From Bacillota bacterium (GTDB lineage Bacteria > Bacillota_A > Clostridia > Lachnospirales > WQUN01): a stretch of DNA of 54,254 nt. Position 1 is the first letter of the stretch, and every line of letters begins with the position of its first letter. Position numbers and translations under genes: made by a program. A model generated the notes under the pieces. It was not told where the DNA came from. It saw only the letters and a program-made list of their open reading frames with translations, and made no database searches. This document shows, piece after piece, positions 26,986 to 35,166 of the stretch. The stretch spans positions 1 to 54,254 of the forward strand of contig WQTQ01000240.1 in NCBI GenBank assembly GCA_009786175.1, in the 5' to 3' direction.

Positions 26986-28398
26986 TTATCCGAAAAATCC
27001 GGCACTTATCCACATTGGGATTGTAACAAGCAAAGCAAGTATACACGCCACAAAATATAAAACACCGTACAAGCTCATGTGCTTATTATCCCAGGCCCTG
27101 TCTTTATCTTCGGAAATTGAACGGCTCATAACAGCCCACATATTCTGATACGCCAAAAAGAATGCGTTGCCCGCCAAAATAAACATGGCTATCCAAATCA
27201 ATGGGCTTATTTGATAGGCTTCCTGTATATCCGGGAGAATAGGCACCATAATTGCGATTGTGGGAATAAACATGGCAACGTCTATCATACTCCAAATGAA
27301 CATAAACGCCATTGCGGCAAGTACAAACAACCACGGATTACCGGCTATAGGCGCAAGTGCAGGAACGATTATCCCCGAAAGCCATTCAGAAACTCCCGTT
27401 GCTGCAAAAATTGAACCTAAGCCAAGGGCCATAGCAATAAAAATGACTAAATTCCAGTTGGCGGCGGCGTTGAAGTCTTTAGTCTCTAAAACACCGAACA
27501 GGAAAAAGGCCAACATGGCGGTAATACATATAACAGCCGTCGAAAGACCGTGAAAACTCCCTGTCAAAGACGCTATGAATACTAATATTAGGATAACAGC
27601 GGCGATAATTTCATTCCGGCTCATTTTCCCCAAAAATTGATTTTTAACGGCCTCAAAAGCCTCTTTTGGTAATCTTTCTTCCGGTTTTAGAAACAGCAGC
27701 CCGAAAACAACCAGCAAAACTGTCGATACTGCCACAGGCAGAAGCAGTACGCTTAGCCAGCTATTGAAAGTAACAAGTCCGGTCATACCGGCGGCCTCGA
27801 CCTGCCCCTGAATGAAAGGCCCCCAAATTACACCTGTAAGCCACCCGGAGCCGGGGACTAATGCCATTGCGAATGCTGTCAGAATAATAAGAGAATTGCC
27901 TTTCGAGCCTTTTTTTAGATTGAACAGCTCGCAGCACTGAACAGCGATAGGAACCATTATTGCAACACGCACTGTCGTTGCCGGAGTAAGAATAGAAAGC
28001 ACTACGCCGATTGGAATCCAAGCAAAAATAAGAGCGGGATATGTTGGTTTGCAAAACTTAATAATCGCTATTGCAATCCGTTTACCCAATCCGGTTTTTT
28101 GAAGCGTATAGCCAAAGAAAAACGCCGGGACCAACGTCCAAAGAGCCGTTTGCGTAAATCCCGAAAAGACAACCGTCGGCTCAAGCCCAACGAGCAACCC
28201 GAACAAAGCCAGTGTCAGCCCGCCGATGGCATAAGTCAGCTTGAAAGGTTTGAAAATCCAAATACACAAAGCGATTATCATAGCCGAAAGCATGATTTGC
28301 CCCTGTACTTCCAGGCCGCCGATTGGGCGCAAAGCTATAATTACAGCTGCAACAAATAGCATAGCTGCGCTTCCTAAGTGAGACATTGTTTTTAACAT
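26986..28398 (-). CDS. SLC13/DASS-type anion (carboxylate) transporter
   Basis: A 470-residue membrane protein with about 12 hydrophobic segments. The pattern of two similar halves, LTPATTVRVAIMVPIAVQ in the first and MIDVAMFIPTIAIMVPILP in the second, and the GSGWLTGVIWGPF loop fit the divalent-anion:sodium symporter family. The start chosen is ATG 28398 with AAAGGGTGA 5 nt upstream; GTG 28407 is possible. It lies directly after the Trp T-box terminator and 16 nt before trpD, so it is expressed when charged tRNA-Trp is low. Transport of anthranilate or another aromatic acid is a reasonable inference; the family otherwise moves dicarboxylates and sulfate. Confidence 0.82.
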   Translation of the reverse strand: MLKTMSHLGSAAMLFVAAVIIALRPIGGLEVQGQIMLSAMIIALCIWIFKPFKLTYAIGGLTLALFGLLVGLEPTVVFSGFTQTALWTLVPAFFFGYTLQKTGLGKRIAIAIIKFCKPTYPALIFAWIPIGVVLSILTPATTVRVAIMVPIAVQCCELFNLKKGSKGNSLIILTAFAMALVPGSGWLTGVIWGPFIQGQVEAAGMTGLVTFNSWLSVLLLPVAVSTVLLVVFGLLFLKPEERLPKEAFEAVKNQFLGKMSRNEIIAAVILILVFIASLTGSFHGLSTAVICITAMLAFFLFGVLETKDFNAAANWNLVIFIAMALGLGSIFAATGVSEWLSGIIVPALAPIAGNPWLFVLAAMAFMFIWSMIDVAMFIPTIAIMVPILPDIQEAYQISPLIWIAMFILAGNAFFLAYQNMWAVMSRSISEDKDRAWDNKHMSLYGVLYFVACILALLVTIPMWISAGFFG

Positions 28399-28424
28399 TT
28401 TTTTCACCCTTTACATATAAAAAA

Positions 28425-28776
28425 CGTCCTTGATAAAGCAAAAAATGCTTTATCAAGGACGAATAATAAACTATCCGCGGTGCCACCTTGATTTATGGAT
28501 AAAAACAGTCCATACTCTCTGCAGGATACAAACATATCCCTCGCAACTGACGTATGCGTCACGTCATGGAATACTCGGCGTTAAAAAAAGCCTTTGACCA
28601 TGCCCTCGGCAGTCCATTTAACAATCTGCACGTAGTCAATATTGTTGTTCAAAACAAAATTGCTACAACTATTCGGCTCTCAGCATGTACCGGCATTAGC
28701 CATGTACCCCGAACTCTCTGTAAGCGCACTTATTGTTGTTATCTCTGCTTCAACGGTTTAGTAAATATTAAGTTTG
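28425..28776 (-). promoter_or_regulatory. T-box riboswitch, tRNA-Trp specific, controlling the trp operon
   Basis: On the minus strand the T-box sequence AAGGTGGCACCGCGG lies at 28489-28475. A terminator hairpin CGTCCTTGATAAAGCA/TGCTTTATCAAGGACG (28461-28425) is followed by six T. The competing antiterminator pairs ATCAAGG before the T-box with CCTTGAT of the terminator arm. In Stem I, GCAG (28748-28745) pairs with CTGC (28612-28609), closing an internal loop with AAATGGA on its 3' side; the next helix pairs AACAAT with ATTGTT. The specifier codon is therefore UGG (28616-28614), tryptophan. Uncharged tRNA-Trp would allow readthrough into the transporter and trpDCFBA. Confidence 0.93.
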
Positions 28777-28782
28777 AAAAGT

Positions 28783-28811
28783 AGCATATCACGATGAATC
28801 CGCTTTGTCAA
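28783..28811 (-). promoter_or_regulatory. Promoter of the T-box/trp operon
   Basis: On the minus strand TTGACA (28811-28806), 17 nt, TATGCT (28788-28783). Start is expected near 28776, giving a leader of about 380 nt. The promoter overlaps the upstream region of the divergent ribokinase gene. Confidence 0.75.
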
Positions 28812-28853
28812 TTGCCAGATTTTAGAAAAAATAAATTTGAAAGGATAACCCAC

Positions 28854-29771
28854 ATGGATAATAAACCAAAAATTTTAGTAGTGGGCAGTATAAACATGGA
28901 TCTTTTACTACTTACCAACCGTATGCCCTTACCCGGCGAAACCATGCTGTCGGAAAAATACCAATTTGGCCCCGGAGGCAAAGGGGCCAACCAAGCCGTT
29001 GCCTGTGCCATGCTTGGAGGCGATACAACATTCGTATGCAAAATAGGAGAAGATGCCTTTGGCGAACAGCTTCGCCGGTCCCTGACAGACAAAGGCGTAG
29101 GCGTAGATTTTGTAAGTACAAACCCGGGGAAGCAATCGGGCTTTTGCGTAATTATGCTGGAGGAAGGCGGCAACAACCGCTTAATTGTCCACCTTGCCAG
29201 CAATTTAGACATTAGCAAAACCGACATAGACCGGGCCTTTGAACAGGATTATGACGGTATGCTTATCCAATTTGAAATATCCGAAGACATTGTTATTTAC
29301 GCCTGCGAAAAAGCCCGCAGCAAGGGGATTCCCTTTATAGTTGACACGGGTCCGGCCATAAATTTCCCCCTGGAAAAAATATACGGCATGGAAATTCTGA
29401 GTCCCAACGAAACGGAAACCGCCGCCCTTTGCGGTATAACCCCTACCAACGAGACAGAGTGCAAAGAAGCGGCGGAATTATTGTCAAAGCGCAGCGGTGC
29501 GAAACATATCGTGCTAAAAATGGGCGACAAAGGGGCAATGCATTATCAAAACGGGCAAATAACCCACTACCCTGCCCGTAAAGTAGAAGCGGTGGATGCC
29601 ACCGCCGCCGGGGATGTATTTACGGCGGCCATGGCCGTGCAGTATTTGCAGTACGGGGATATGGCAAGGGCAATACAGTACGCCAATGTAGCCGGGGCAT
29701 TAACGGTAACTAAGCCGGGTGCACAAGAGTCTGTGCCAACGGCAGGGGAAGTGGAGCAGGCTATGCTGTAA
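28854..29771 (+). CDS. Ribokinase-like PfkB-family sugar kinase
   Basis: A 305-residue kinase. GSINMDLLLLTNRMPLPGET near the start and FGPGGKGANQAVACAMLGG near residue 40 form the sugar site and PfkB signature 1; VDATAAGDVFTAAMAV near 252 is signature 2 with the catalytic aspartate. The start is ATG 28854 with AAAGGA upstream. It phosphorylates ribose or a related sugar or nucleoside with ATP in the cytoplasm. No ribose transporter lies nearby. It is divergent from the trp operon and ends just before a palindromic repeat. Confidence 0.88.
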   Translation: MDNKPKILVVGSINMDLLLLTNRMPLPGETMLSEKYQFGPGGKGANQAVACAMLGGDTTFVCKIGEDAFGEQLRRSLTDKGVGVDFVSTNPGKQSGFCVIMLEEGGNNRLIVHLASNLDISKTDIDRAFEQDYDGMLIQFEISEDIVIYACEKARSKGIPFIVDTGPAINFPLEKIYGMEILSPNETETAALCGITPTNETECKEAAELLSKRSGAKHIVLKMGDKGAMHYQNGQITHYPARKVEAVDATAAGDVFTAAMAVQYLQYGDMARAIQYANVAGALTVTKPGAQESVPTAGEVEQAML

Positions 29772-29776
29772 GTGAC

Positions 29777-29818
29777 TACCCCCTGATATCACATTGGCGT
29801 ATGCGATATCAGGGGGTA
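29777..29818. repeat. Dispersed palindromic repeat, copy 2 (42 bp)
   Basis: TACCCCCTGATATC and GATATCAGGGGGTA flank ACATTGGCGTATGC. The arms pair over 14 bp, with one A-C mismatch and three more pairs in the centre. It lies 5 nt after the ribokinase stop and 7 nt from the stop of the convergent RCC1/lipase gene, where it could end transcription from both sides. Confidence 0.9.
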
Positions 29819-29825
29819 TATGGAA

Positions 29826-32800
29826 TTATTTGTAGATATATACGGCTCTGTTCGTGCCATCCCAACGAACCATTGCACCAAGAATTTCTGATACATACCT
29901 GGCCGGTACAAAGGTACGGTCATTAATTATTACAGGCGTACCCATTCCATCCGGCAGCGGTACATCTATTACCAAAGAAATTTCCAGGCCGCCTTGCGCA
30001 ATGTATACAGCGCGGGTCACGCTGTTGAAACGTACTTCTGCCCCTAGGGCTTCTGCAATTATACGCAAAGGAACCATTGTACGATTGTATGCCGGGTCTA
30101 TGAATGGAGCCACATCGTTTTCCATAGTTACACCATTGCGGGTGAAGACCGTGCTGCCAATGACCAGACGCATAAAGTGAACCGGCATTGGCGGGACAGG
30201 AATAGGTGTGAATTCTACATCATCATCGACATCCTGGTCATATTCCACATATAGGACAGAGTAGTCATTATCATCGGAAACAAATTGCTGCTGTTGAGGA
30301 TAACGAGGTGCCCATGGTAAATAATGCCCATATATTGGCGGCGTGACACTTACCGCAGTAGGTTGCTGCTGTGGCGGCACAGGCGGCCACGGCGGAAGTA
30401 TTACATTGTCATTGCCGTTATTGTCATCGTCACCATGCGCGGCAGCGCGGGTAACGACTATCATATAAATTTGGATGCTCCCATCTTCTGCCGTTACAGT
30501 TAGAACAATGGTATTCTGCCCAACACCAAGGCTGTGCGCACCTATTCCGGTTACTGTTGCCCCTGGCGCGGCAGTGGCGTAAATTGTAACAGACGCTACA
30601 GCGTTTCCTACGTTTGCGGTATAGTTAAATATTAATGGACTGAACGCAGGCGACAAAGTGCCTTGTGATATAGTAAGGCTTGTAAGTGTTGCGTCATTAG
30701 ACAATGGTGGCACTGTTGTTATTTGTACTACTGCCGTACCAAATGCGTTTGTATCAACAACAGATGTTGCGCGAACCACCAATGTTGTTGCCGATTCGTT
30801 TATGTCAACAGTAAGCGCACCAGGGGACGTTATCATTGTACCTACAGCCATTGCGCCCTTAACTGTCCAAACTACAGTCTGGTCAATGTCATTTACACCT
30901 ACCACGGTTGCAGTAAAAGCTTGGGAGTTACCCGGTTGTACACTTGCAATCGATGGGCTAACAATTACATTTACAGAAGCTGCTGGTGCGTTCTCCGTTG
31001 TTACCTTTAGCGCAGGACTGCTTTCTGATGCTTCTGTATCGGCAGTTTGGGCAATTCTTTGGAAAAATGTATATAAAGTATTTTGCATCAAGCCATCAAA
31101 CACGTTGTCTGTTTGCCAGTTAACGCCATCCATGGAGAACTCATGCCCCGTTACGGCGGCCAATGTCACAACGTTACAGGTAACTAAGACTGCTGTTGGT
31201 GCCGCAGGGGCTGGCGGCGGAACTTTTCTTGATACCGCCGCTGTTGGTCTGCTTGTTATCGTACCAAAGCCCTCGTCGAATGTAACTTCAAGGGTTATTA
31301 CGTTGTTTAAGTCTGCTATATTAACGGTATAGGTCATTCCCGCGCCAACAATTGTATCGTTAGAACGCCAAGTAAATATCGGTGTGCCCGGAATATTGCC
31401 TTCGAAAGAGCCTGTAAGCACATCGCCAATTCGCGGGTTCATATTACTGATTATTGCAGAGCCGTCAAAAAGTGTCTCCGTACCGTCTTCCGAAATTTCG
31501 CCAACAAATCTGCCATCTTTTACAATCAGCAATCTGATGTCCGGCACGTTTACAATCACGCTGGTCATTTCTCTGCCGTAGTATAAGGCAATATTTTCGA
31601 AAAGCTTGACAGTGTTTGGTATATCCGGTATTTTATCTAAACTTTCTACTAAAAATGTCATTGTACCGCTGTCCGTACCTGTCATTTTTACGGTGTAGAT
31701 ATCGCCATAAGGCAAAAATGCTTGCTTAACATCATCCGACACAAAGACAAACACTTCGCTGTCCTCAACATTTATGGCAACATTGTCGATAATTTCGCCA
31801 ACTAAATAACCTTGGCTATCATATATTGCTATGTCTACAGGGGAGTTCCATGAGAGAAGCTTTGACACTGTGCCGTTTTGCGCCTCTGCTATTGAAATGC
31901 CTCGGAAATCTTCATAGGTTAAATCCGGGTTTGAATCGCGCAGCCACTCTTGGTATGTGACCATTGCATGAGCTGGGTGAGGGGCTGGGGCAAATGAAGA
32001 ATTAGGCATTCTAACAGCGATGTCTATACCGAACCTACTCCATTGATCAGATCCAAAGGGATTATGTTTGGAAGGGGCTGTGCGAGGAAGACGAGGAACC
32101 ATATCGCGTCTATTAATTATGTTAAAAATATTACGATATCTTGCTAAATTCGTACCGGAATTTCTTGTTACACGCGGAGATGCGAAAGTATAAGTATATA
32201 GATTGTCCCCAAAACTAAATTGTCTATTTGAGTTGAGATTGCGAGCAACTAAATTTGCAACTGCACCGCCTCTGCTATGTCCTGTAATTAGGAATATATT
32301 TCTTGCGGGGTCTAGCATTCCATACCGTGCAAGATATATATCAAGATTATCTTGAAGTCTACTTGTGGCAAGAGCAAAACCGCTGTGATATCCTCCCAGC
32401 GTTGAAAACACTATAAGATTATCTATCCATTCAAGAACAGAACCCGTTCCCCTTATGACAATAAAAATTAGATTATATACTTCTCCACCACGTACAAGTG
32501 GTCTTGATGCAAAAGTATATTCAACAGCAACACCACTATCAAAATAAGGCCACCATTCTACATAAGACATATACCATCTCCCAAGCTCTCTACGGAGATA
32601 TTCGTAATTATACGCAGCTTCACTTAAAACAGCTGCAAATCTTGCCAACTCATGATTGTACGAAAAAGCACTTGCAGCGAATAGTTCAGCTAAGCGATCG
32701 TTACCCGGCAATGTTACAGGCGGCGGTTCCGGCGGTATGGGCGGCGGGGGAGGTGTGTTCTCACCCAAATTCAAAAATCCAACGCCGTTATAACCCACTA

Positions 32801-33995
32801 CTTGCCGCGGCATGCGACTTGTACCGGAAGTATTGCCCCCGATACCCAATTGGCCTGCGCCATGGTTACCCCATGCCCATACTTCACCATTGCTTCTTAA
32901 TGCTATTGTATGGCTGCTATTTGCCGTAATTGCCGTCACATTATCCATATTTTGCACCTGTGTAGGGGAATTTTCTATTGGAAGCAACCAATATGCTCCC
33001 CATTCCCATGCAGTACCATCGCTTCTTAGTGCCAGTGTATGATGCCCTCCCGCTGCAATTGATACCCCTTCATCCAGAGGTAGGTCTACAGAAATCCGCA
33101 CTCTCGCGGGTATAGTACGGCGGTTTCCCCACCCACCGAGACCATCGCCAAGCTGCCCATCTCCATTGTTACCCCATGCATAAACGAAACCATTCCTGTT
33201 TAAAGCTACAGAATGATGAGAATTAACTCCACCAGACGCAATTGCTGTAACACCGTTTAGTATTTCAACCGGCACCGGCACATTGCTGCTGACTGTGGAG
33301 TCATTTCCTAACTGACCCCAGTGATTGTTACCCCAAGCCCAGACTGTATTATCATCTCTTAGTGCTAAACTATGATTTGCTCCGGCGGCAATTGCTACTA
33401 CATTAGTTAAATTTAACACATTAACAGGCGTAGCACTAAAGCTGCCGTGGCCGGATTCACCGTTACCTAATTCCCCGTTTGCGTTACTACCCCAAGCAAG
33501 AACATAACCATCGTTTGTCAGTGCCAAGCTATGGTGCAGTCCAGCTGCAATTGCAACTACACCCCTAAGGCTTTCTACCCGTATGGGCGCATCATGCCTG
33601 GTTGTAGTACCGTCAAATGTCTGTCCTCTAAAAGTATAAACAGTACCATCACTTGTTAGCGCAAAGCTATTTTGATGTCCAACCGCAATAAATGTTACAT
33701 TGCTCAGGTTTTGCACCTGTACCGGTGTGGTACTAATAATTTCGCCCACACCGGCAGGGGAAATTCGCCCCCACGTCCAGGCTGTCCCATCACTTGCCAA
33801 CGCAACCGTCCAAGAACCTCCTGCCACAATCATAGGCGTTGTACTAAATGCATCTGTTTGTGCAACATCTTCCATCGCAAGAGGCTCTTGTTCTACTTGC
33901 GCTAATGCAAAAATTCCGTTAGGCAAAAGCCCAAACAACAAAATAATGACTACAAAAAGGCTTAACTTCTTCATGGTAGTTTCTTTTCTCCCCAT
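29826..33995 (-). CDS. Secreted RCC1-repeat/class 3 lipase-like protein with cadherin-like and stalk domains
   Basis: A 1389-residue exported protein. Signal peptide at about 8-32. Residues 50-415 are RCC1-type propeller repeats (AWGSNANGELGNGESG, VWAWGNNHWGQLGN). Residues about 430-700 resemble a class 3 lipase; the nucleophile elbow GHSRGG is near 572. A long beta-rich region with Ig-like and chitobiase-like segments follows; residues about 1125-1205 match a cadherin-like beta-sandwich, followed by a proline-rich linker, and the last 115 residues are a copper amine oxidase N-terminal-type stalk (TMVPLRIIAEALGAEV, RTFVPARYVSEILGAMV). It probably acts at the cell surface on esters or lipids. 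The combination of propeller and lipase is unusual. A second start (MKKLSLF) lies 7 codons in. Confidence 0.85.
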   Translation of the reverse strand: MGRKETTMKKLSLFVVIILLFGLLPNGIFALAQVEQEPLAMEDVAQTDAFSTTPMIVAGGSWTVALASDGTAWTWGRISPAGVGEIISTTPVQVQNLSNVTFIAVGHQNSFALTSDGTVYTFRGQTFDGTTTRHDAPIRVESLRGVVAIAAGLHHSLALTNDGYVLAWGSNANGELGNGESGHGSFSATPVNVLNLTNVVAIAAGANHSLALRDDNTVWAWGNNHWGQLGNDSTVSSNVPVPVEILNGVTAIASGGVNSHHSVALNRNGFVYAWGNNGDGQLGDGLGGWGNRRTIPARVRISVDLPLDEGVSIAAGGHHTLALRSDGTAWEWGAYWLLPIENSPTQVQNMDNVTAITANSSHTIALRSNGEVWAWGNHGAGQLGIGGNTSGTSRMPRQVVGYNGVGFLNLGENTPPPPPIPPEPPPVTLPGNDRLAELFAASAFSYNHELARFAAVLSEAAYNYEYLRRELGRWYMSYVEWWPYFDSGVAVEYTFASRPLVRGGEVYNLIFIVIRGTGSVLEWIDNLIVFSTLGGYHSGFALATSRLQDNLDIYLARYGMLDPARNIFLITGHSRGGAVANLVARNLNSNRQFSFGDNLYTYTFASPRVTRNSGTNLARYRNIFNIINRRDMVPRLPRTAPSKHNPFGSDQWSRFGIDIAVRMPNSSFAPAPHPAHAMVTYQEWLRDSNPDLTYEDFRGISIAEAQNGTVSKLLSWNSPVDIAIYDSQGYLVGEIIDNVAINVEDSEVFVFVSDDVKQAFLPYGDIYTVKMTGTDSGTMTFLVESLDKIPDIPNTVKLFENIALYYGREMTSVIVNVPDIRLLIVKDGRFVGEISEDGTETLFDGSAIISNMNPRIGDVLTGSFEGNIPGTPIFTWRSNDTIVGAGMTYTVNIADLNNVITLEVTFDEGFGTITSRPTAAVSRKVPPPAPAAPTAVLVTCNVVTLAAVTGHEFSMDGVNWQTDNVFDGLMQNTLYTFFQRIAQTADTEASESSPALKVTTENAPAASVNVIVSPSIASVQPGNSQAFTATVVGVNDIDQTVVWTVKGAMAVGTMITSPGALTVDINESATTLVVRATSVVDTNAFGTAVVQITTVPPLSNDATLTSLTISQGTLSPAFSPLIFNYTANVGNAVASVTIYATAAPGATVTGIGAHSLGVGQNTIVLTVTAEDGSIQIYMIVVTRAAAHGDDDNNGNDNVILPPWPPVPPQQQPTAVSVTPPIYGHYLPWAPRYPQQQQFVSDDNDYSVLYVEYDQDVDDDVEFTPIPVPPMPVHFMRLVIGSTVFTRNGVTMENDVAPFIDPAYNRTMVPLRIIAEALGAEVRFNSVTRAVYIAQGGLEISLVIDVPLPDGMGTPVIINDRTFVPARYVSEILGAMVRWDGTNRAVYIYK

Positions 33996-34028
33996 GATAC
34001 AACATCCCTTTCACATTGTGATTTTTTT

Positions 34029-34064
34029 GAAATTTTATGAGACTCTATTACCTCATCAAATTTC
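34029..34064. repeat. Inverted repeat in the leader of the RCC1/lipase gene
   Basis: GAAATTTTATGAG (34029-34041) and CTCATCAAATTTC (34052-34064) match as inverted repeats at 12 of 13 positions around a 10-nt spacer. It lies between the promoter at 34096-34124 and the start codon, so it could be an operator, perhaps for the XRE protein encoded next door, or a leader hairpin. Confidence 0.5.
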
Positions 34065-34095
34065 ATTGAAGTAACTTAGGACCAATTTGAGTCCC

Positions 34096-34124
34096 ATATT
34101 ATCACAACCAATCATTAGAATCAA
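34096..34124 (-). promoter_or_regulatory. Promoter of the RCC1/lipase gene
   Basis: On the minus strand TTGATT (34124-34119), 17 nt, TAATAT (34101-34096). The leader is about 95 nt and contains an inverted repeat. Confidence 0.55.
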
Positions 34125-34125
34125 C

Positions 34126-34150
34126 AAAAAAAAGGACTGTTTTCAGTCCT
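34126..34150 (-). terminator. Rho-independent terminator insulating the RCC1/lipase promoter
   Basis: On the minus strand AGGACTG-AAAA-CAGTCCT is followed by eight T. It lies directly upstream of the promoter at 34096-34124 and would stop leftward transcription coming from the toxin-antitoxin locus. Confidence 0.8.
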
Positions 34151-34157
34151 AACTGGG

Positions 34158-34412
34158 ATGATGTGTGATATGGCGGAACAAAAAATTAAACAAGATGGTA
34201 TAGTAAACATTGGGGCTAATATACGTAATGTAAGAAAAGGAAAAGGTATTGGTCAAACGGCACTAGTAAGGGCTTTGCAGCTGCTGGGTGTAACTATGAC
34301 CAGGGAAACTCTTGTAAAAATAGAGCGCGGTACACAGCATATTCAAGCTTCACAGCTTAGAGGCATTAAAGATGTGTTGCAAACCACCTATGATGAACTT
34401 CTTAAATCATAG
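34158..34412 (+). CDS. Small XRE-family DNA-binding protein
   Basis: An 84-residue protein that is mostly a single helix-turn-helix (IGANIRNVRKGKGIGQTALV, then TRETLVKIERGTQHIQ). It may start at ATG 34158 or ATG 34170. Family members are repressors or antitoxin-like regulators. Neighbours are the divergent RCC1/lipase gene, with an inverted repeat in its leader, and the convergent type III toxin gene, separated by a palindromic repeat. Its target is unknown. Confidence 0.75.
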   Translation: MMCDMAEQKIKQDGIVNIGANIRNVRKGKGIGQTALVRALQLLGVTMTRETLVKIERGTQHIQASQLRGIKDVLQTTYDELLKS

Positions 34413-34447
34413 ATACACTACTACGAGTCTCCCTAAGCCGTTTCAAC

Positions 34448-34488
34448 TACCCCCTGATATCACACGGCGAATGCGATATCAGGGGGTA
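34448..34488. repeat. Dispersed palindromic repeat, copy 3 (41 bp)
   Basis: TACCCCCTGATATC and GATATCAGGGGGTA flank ACACGGCGAATGC. Flanking AAC and GTT extend the stem to 17 bp, and TTTTTG follows on the plus strand, so it can end transcription of the XRE gene. The right arm also encodes the last codons and TGA stop of the convergent toxin gene. Confidence 0.9.
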
Positions 34489-34970
34489 GTTTTTGTCATC
34501 CCCTTAAGGAAAGTATACACTGCAGTAATTCTTTGCTCATATTTATTAGGGTGACGACCTTCGTCAAATAAAATACGCGATAACTTTCGTGTTAGTTCAG
34601 CAATAAGCTGTTTATCACGGAGAACAAGGTGCTTCCCATGAGATATATATTCACCATCAATAAACTCTGATGTGACGGGTAGCACGTTGCTTATTTTGTA
34701 AATGGCTGGACGATTGGTATGGCCTATGTGGTAATAACAGGAACGGATATCTCTGTCATGCAGACTGCAAAATTGTTTTATACGGTCAAGTTGCTTGCTT
34801 GAACGGCTTTCTATACTGCTTGTCGGTATCGCCCAGTAGATATCGGGATGGTCTTTATCTTGTATACAGCAATAAACTGGACGGTCTTTATTATCTTCGT
34901 ACCTGCCTCCAAGTTCTTTTATTAAGCTGATATATTTTATTGATAATTTGTAAAATCCTGTGGGTTTCAT
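34479..34970 (-). CDS. Type III toxin-antitoxin endoribonuclease toxin (ToxN/CptN/TenpN-like)
   Basis: A 163-residue protein without a signal peptide. The start GFYKLSIKYISLIKELGG and the RPVYCCIQDKD and YWAIPTSSIE segments fit the compact beta-barrel fold of ToxN/AbiQ-type RNases, in which a start such as FYxISxxYIxxL and a central K/S-rich strand are common. The main support is context: three tandem 37-42-nt repeats and a hairpin lie directly upstream in the same direction, the exact layout of type III systems. The toxin would cleave its own repeat RNA and cellular mRNA, and be held inactive by the released pseudoknots. AAAGG lies 6 nt before the ATG. Stop codon and last three codons come from the palindromic repeat. 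Which of the three families is closest is not settled. Confidence 0.78.
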   Translation of the reverse strand: MKPTGFYKLSIKYISLIKELGGRYEDNKDRPVYCCIQDKDHPDIYWAIPTSSIESRSSKQLDRIKQFCSLHDRDIRSCYYHIGHTNRPAIYKISNVLPVTSEFIDGEYISHGKHLVLRDKQLIAELTRKLSRILFDEGRHPNKYEQRITAVYTFLKGMTKTTP

Positions 34971-34987
34971 TTTAAACCTTTCTAAAG

Positions 34988-35016
34988 AAAGCCCCTCGCA
35001 AAAGCGAAGGGGCTTT
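34988..35016 (-). terminator. Hairpin between antitoxin repeats and toxin gene
   Basis: On the minus strand AAAGCCCC-TTCGC-TTTT-GCGA-GGGGCTTT forms a 12-bp stem with one bulge, then CTTT. In type III systems a weak terminator here makes antitoxin RNA exceed toxin mRNA; partial readthrough gives the toxin transcript. The weak U-run fits this. Confidence 0.82.
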
Positions 35017-35017
35017 A

Positions 35018-35160
35018 CATCAAACTGCTAATTTATACGCCACGCAGTAAGCGTATTCAGTCAAACCGTCAATTTATCACGCCGTACGGTAAGCGTATTC
35101 GGTCAAACCGCAAACTTAGATTCGCATACGGTAAGCGAGCTAGAGGCATCTCTGCCTTAT
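35018..35160 (-). ncRNA. Type III antitoxin RNA: three tandem pseudoknot repeats
   Basis: Three units read on the minus strand: 35138-35097 (42 nt), 35096-35055 (42 nt) and 35054-35018 (37 nt, truncated). Each has stem 1 (UCGC/GCGA, ACGC/GCGU, ACGC/GCGU) whose loop contains a segment that pairs with a downstream segment (ACCGU/GCGGU, ACCGU/ACGGU, ACUGC/GCAGU). Stem 1 changes A-U to U-A and stem 2 changes C-G to U-A and U-A to C-G between units, so pairing is conserved while sequence is not. This is an H-type pseudoknot as in ToxI. A short hairpin (AGGCA-GAGA-TGCCU) precedes the first unit. The RNA would wrap and inhibit the toxin encoded just downstream. Confidence 0.85.
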
Positions 35161-35166
35161 ATTAGT

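Noticed and set aside
35018..35138. Tandem repeats as a CRISPR array
   Set aside because: Units follow each other directly with no unique spacers, differ by compensatory changes, and sit before a toxin gene. They fit a type III antitoxin RNA.
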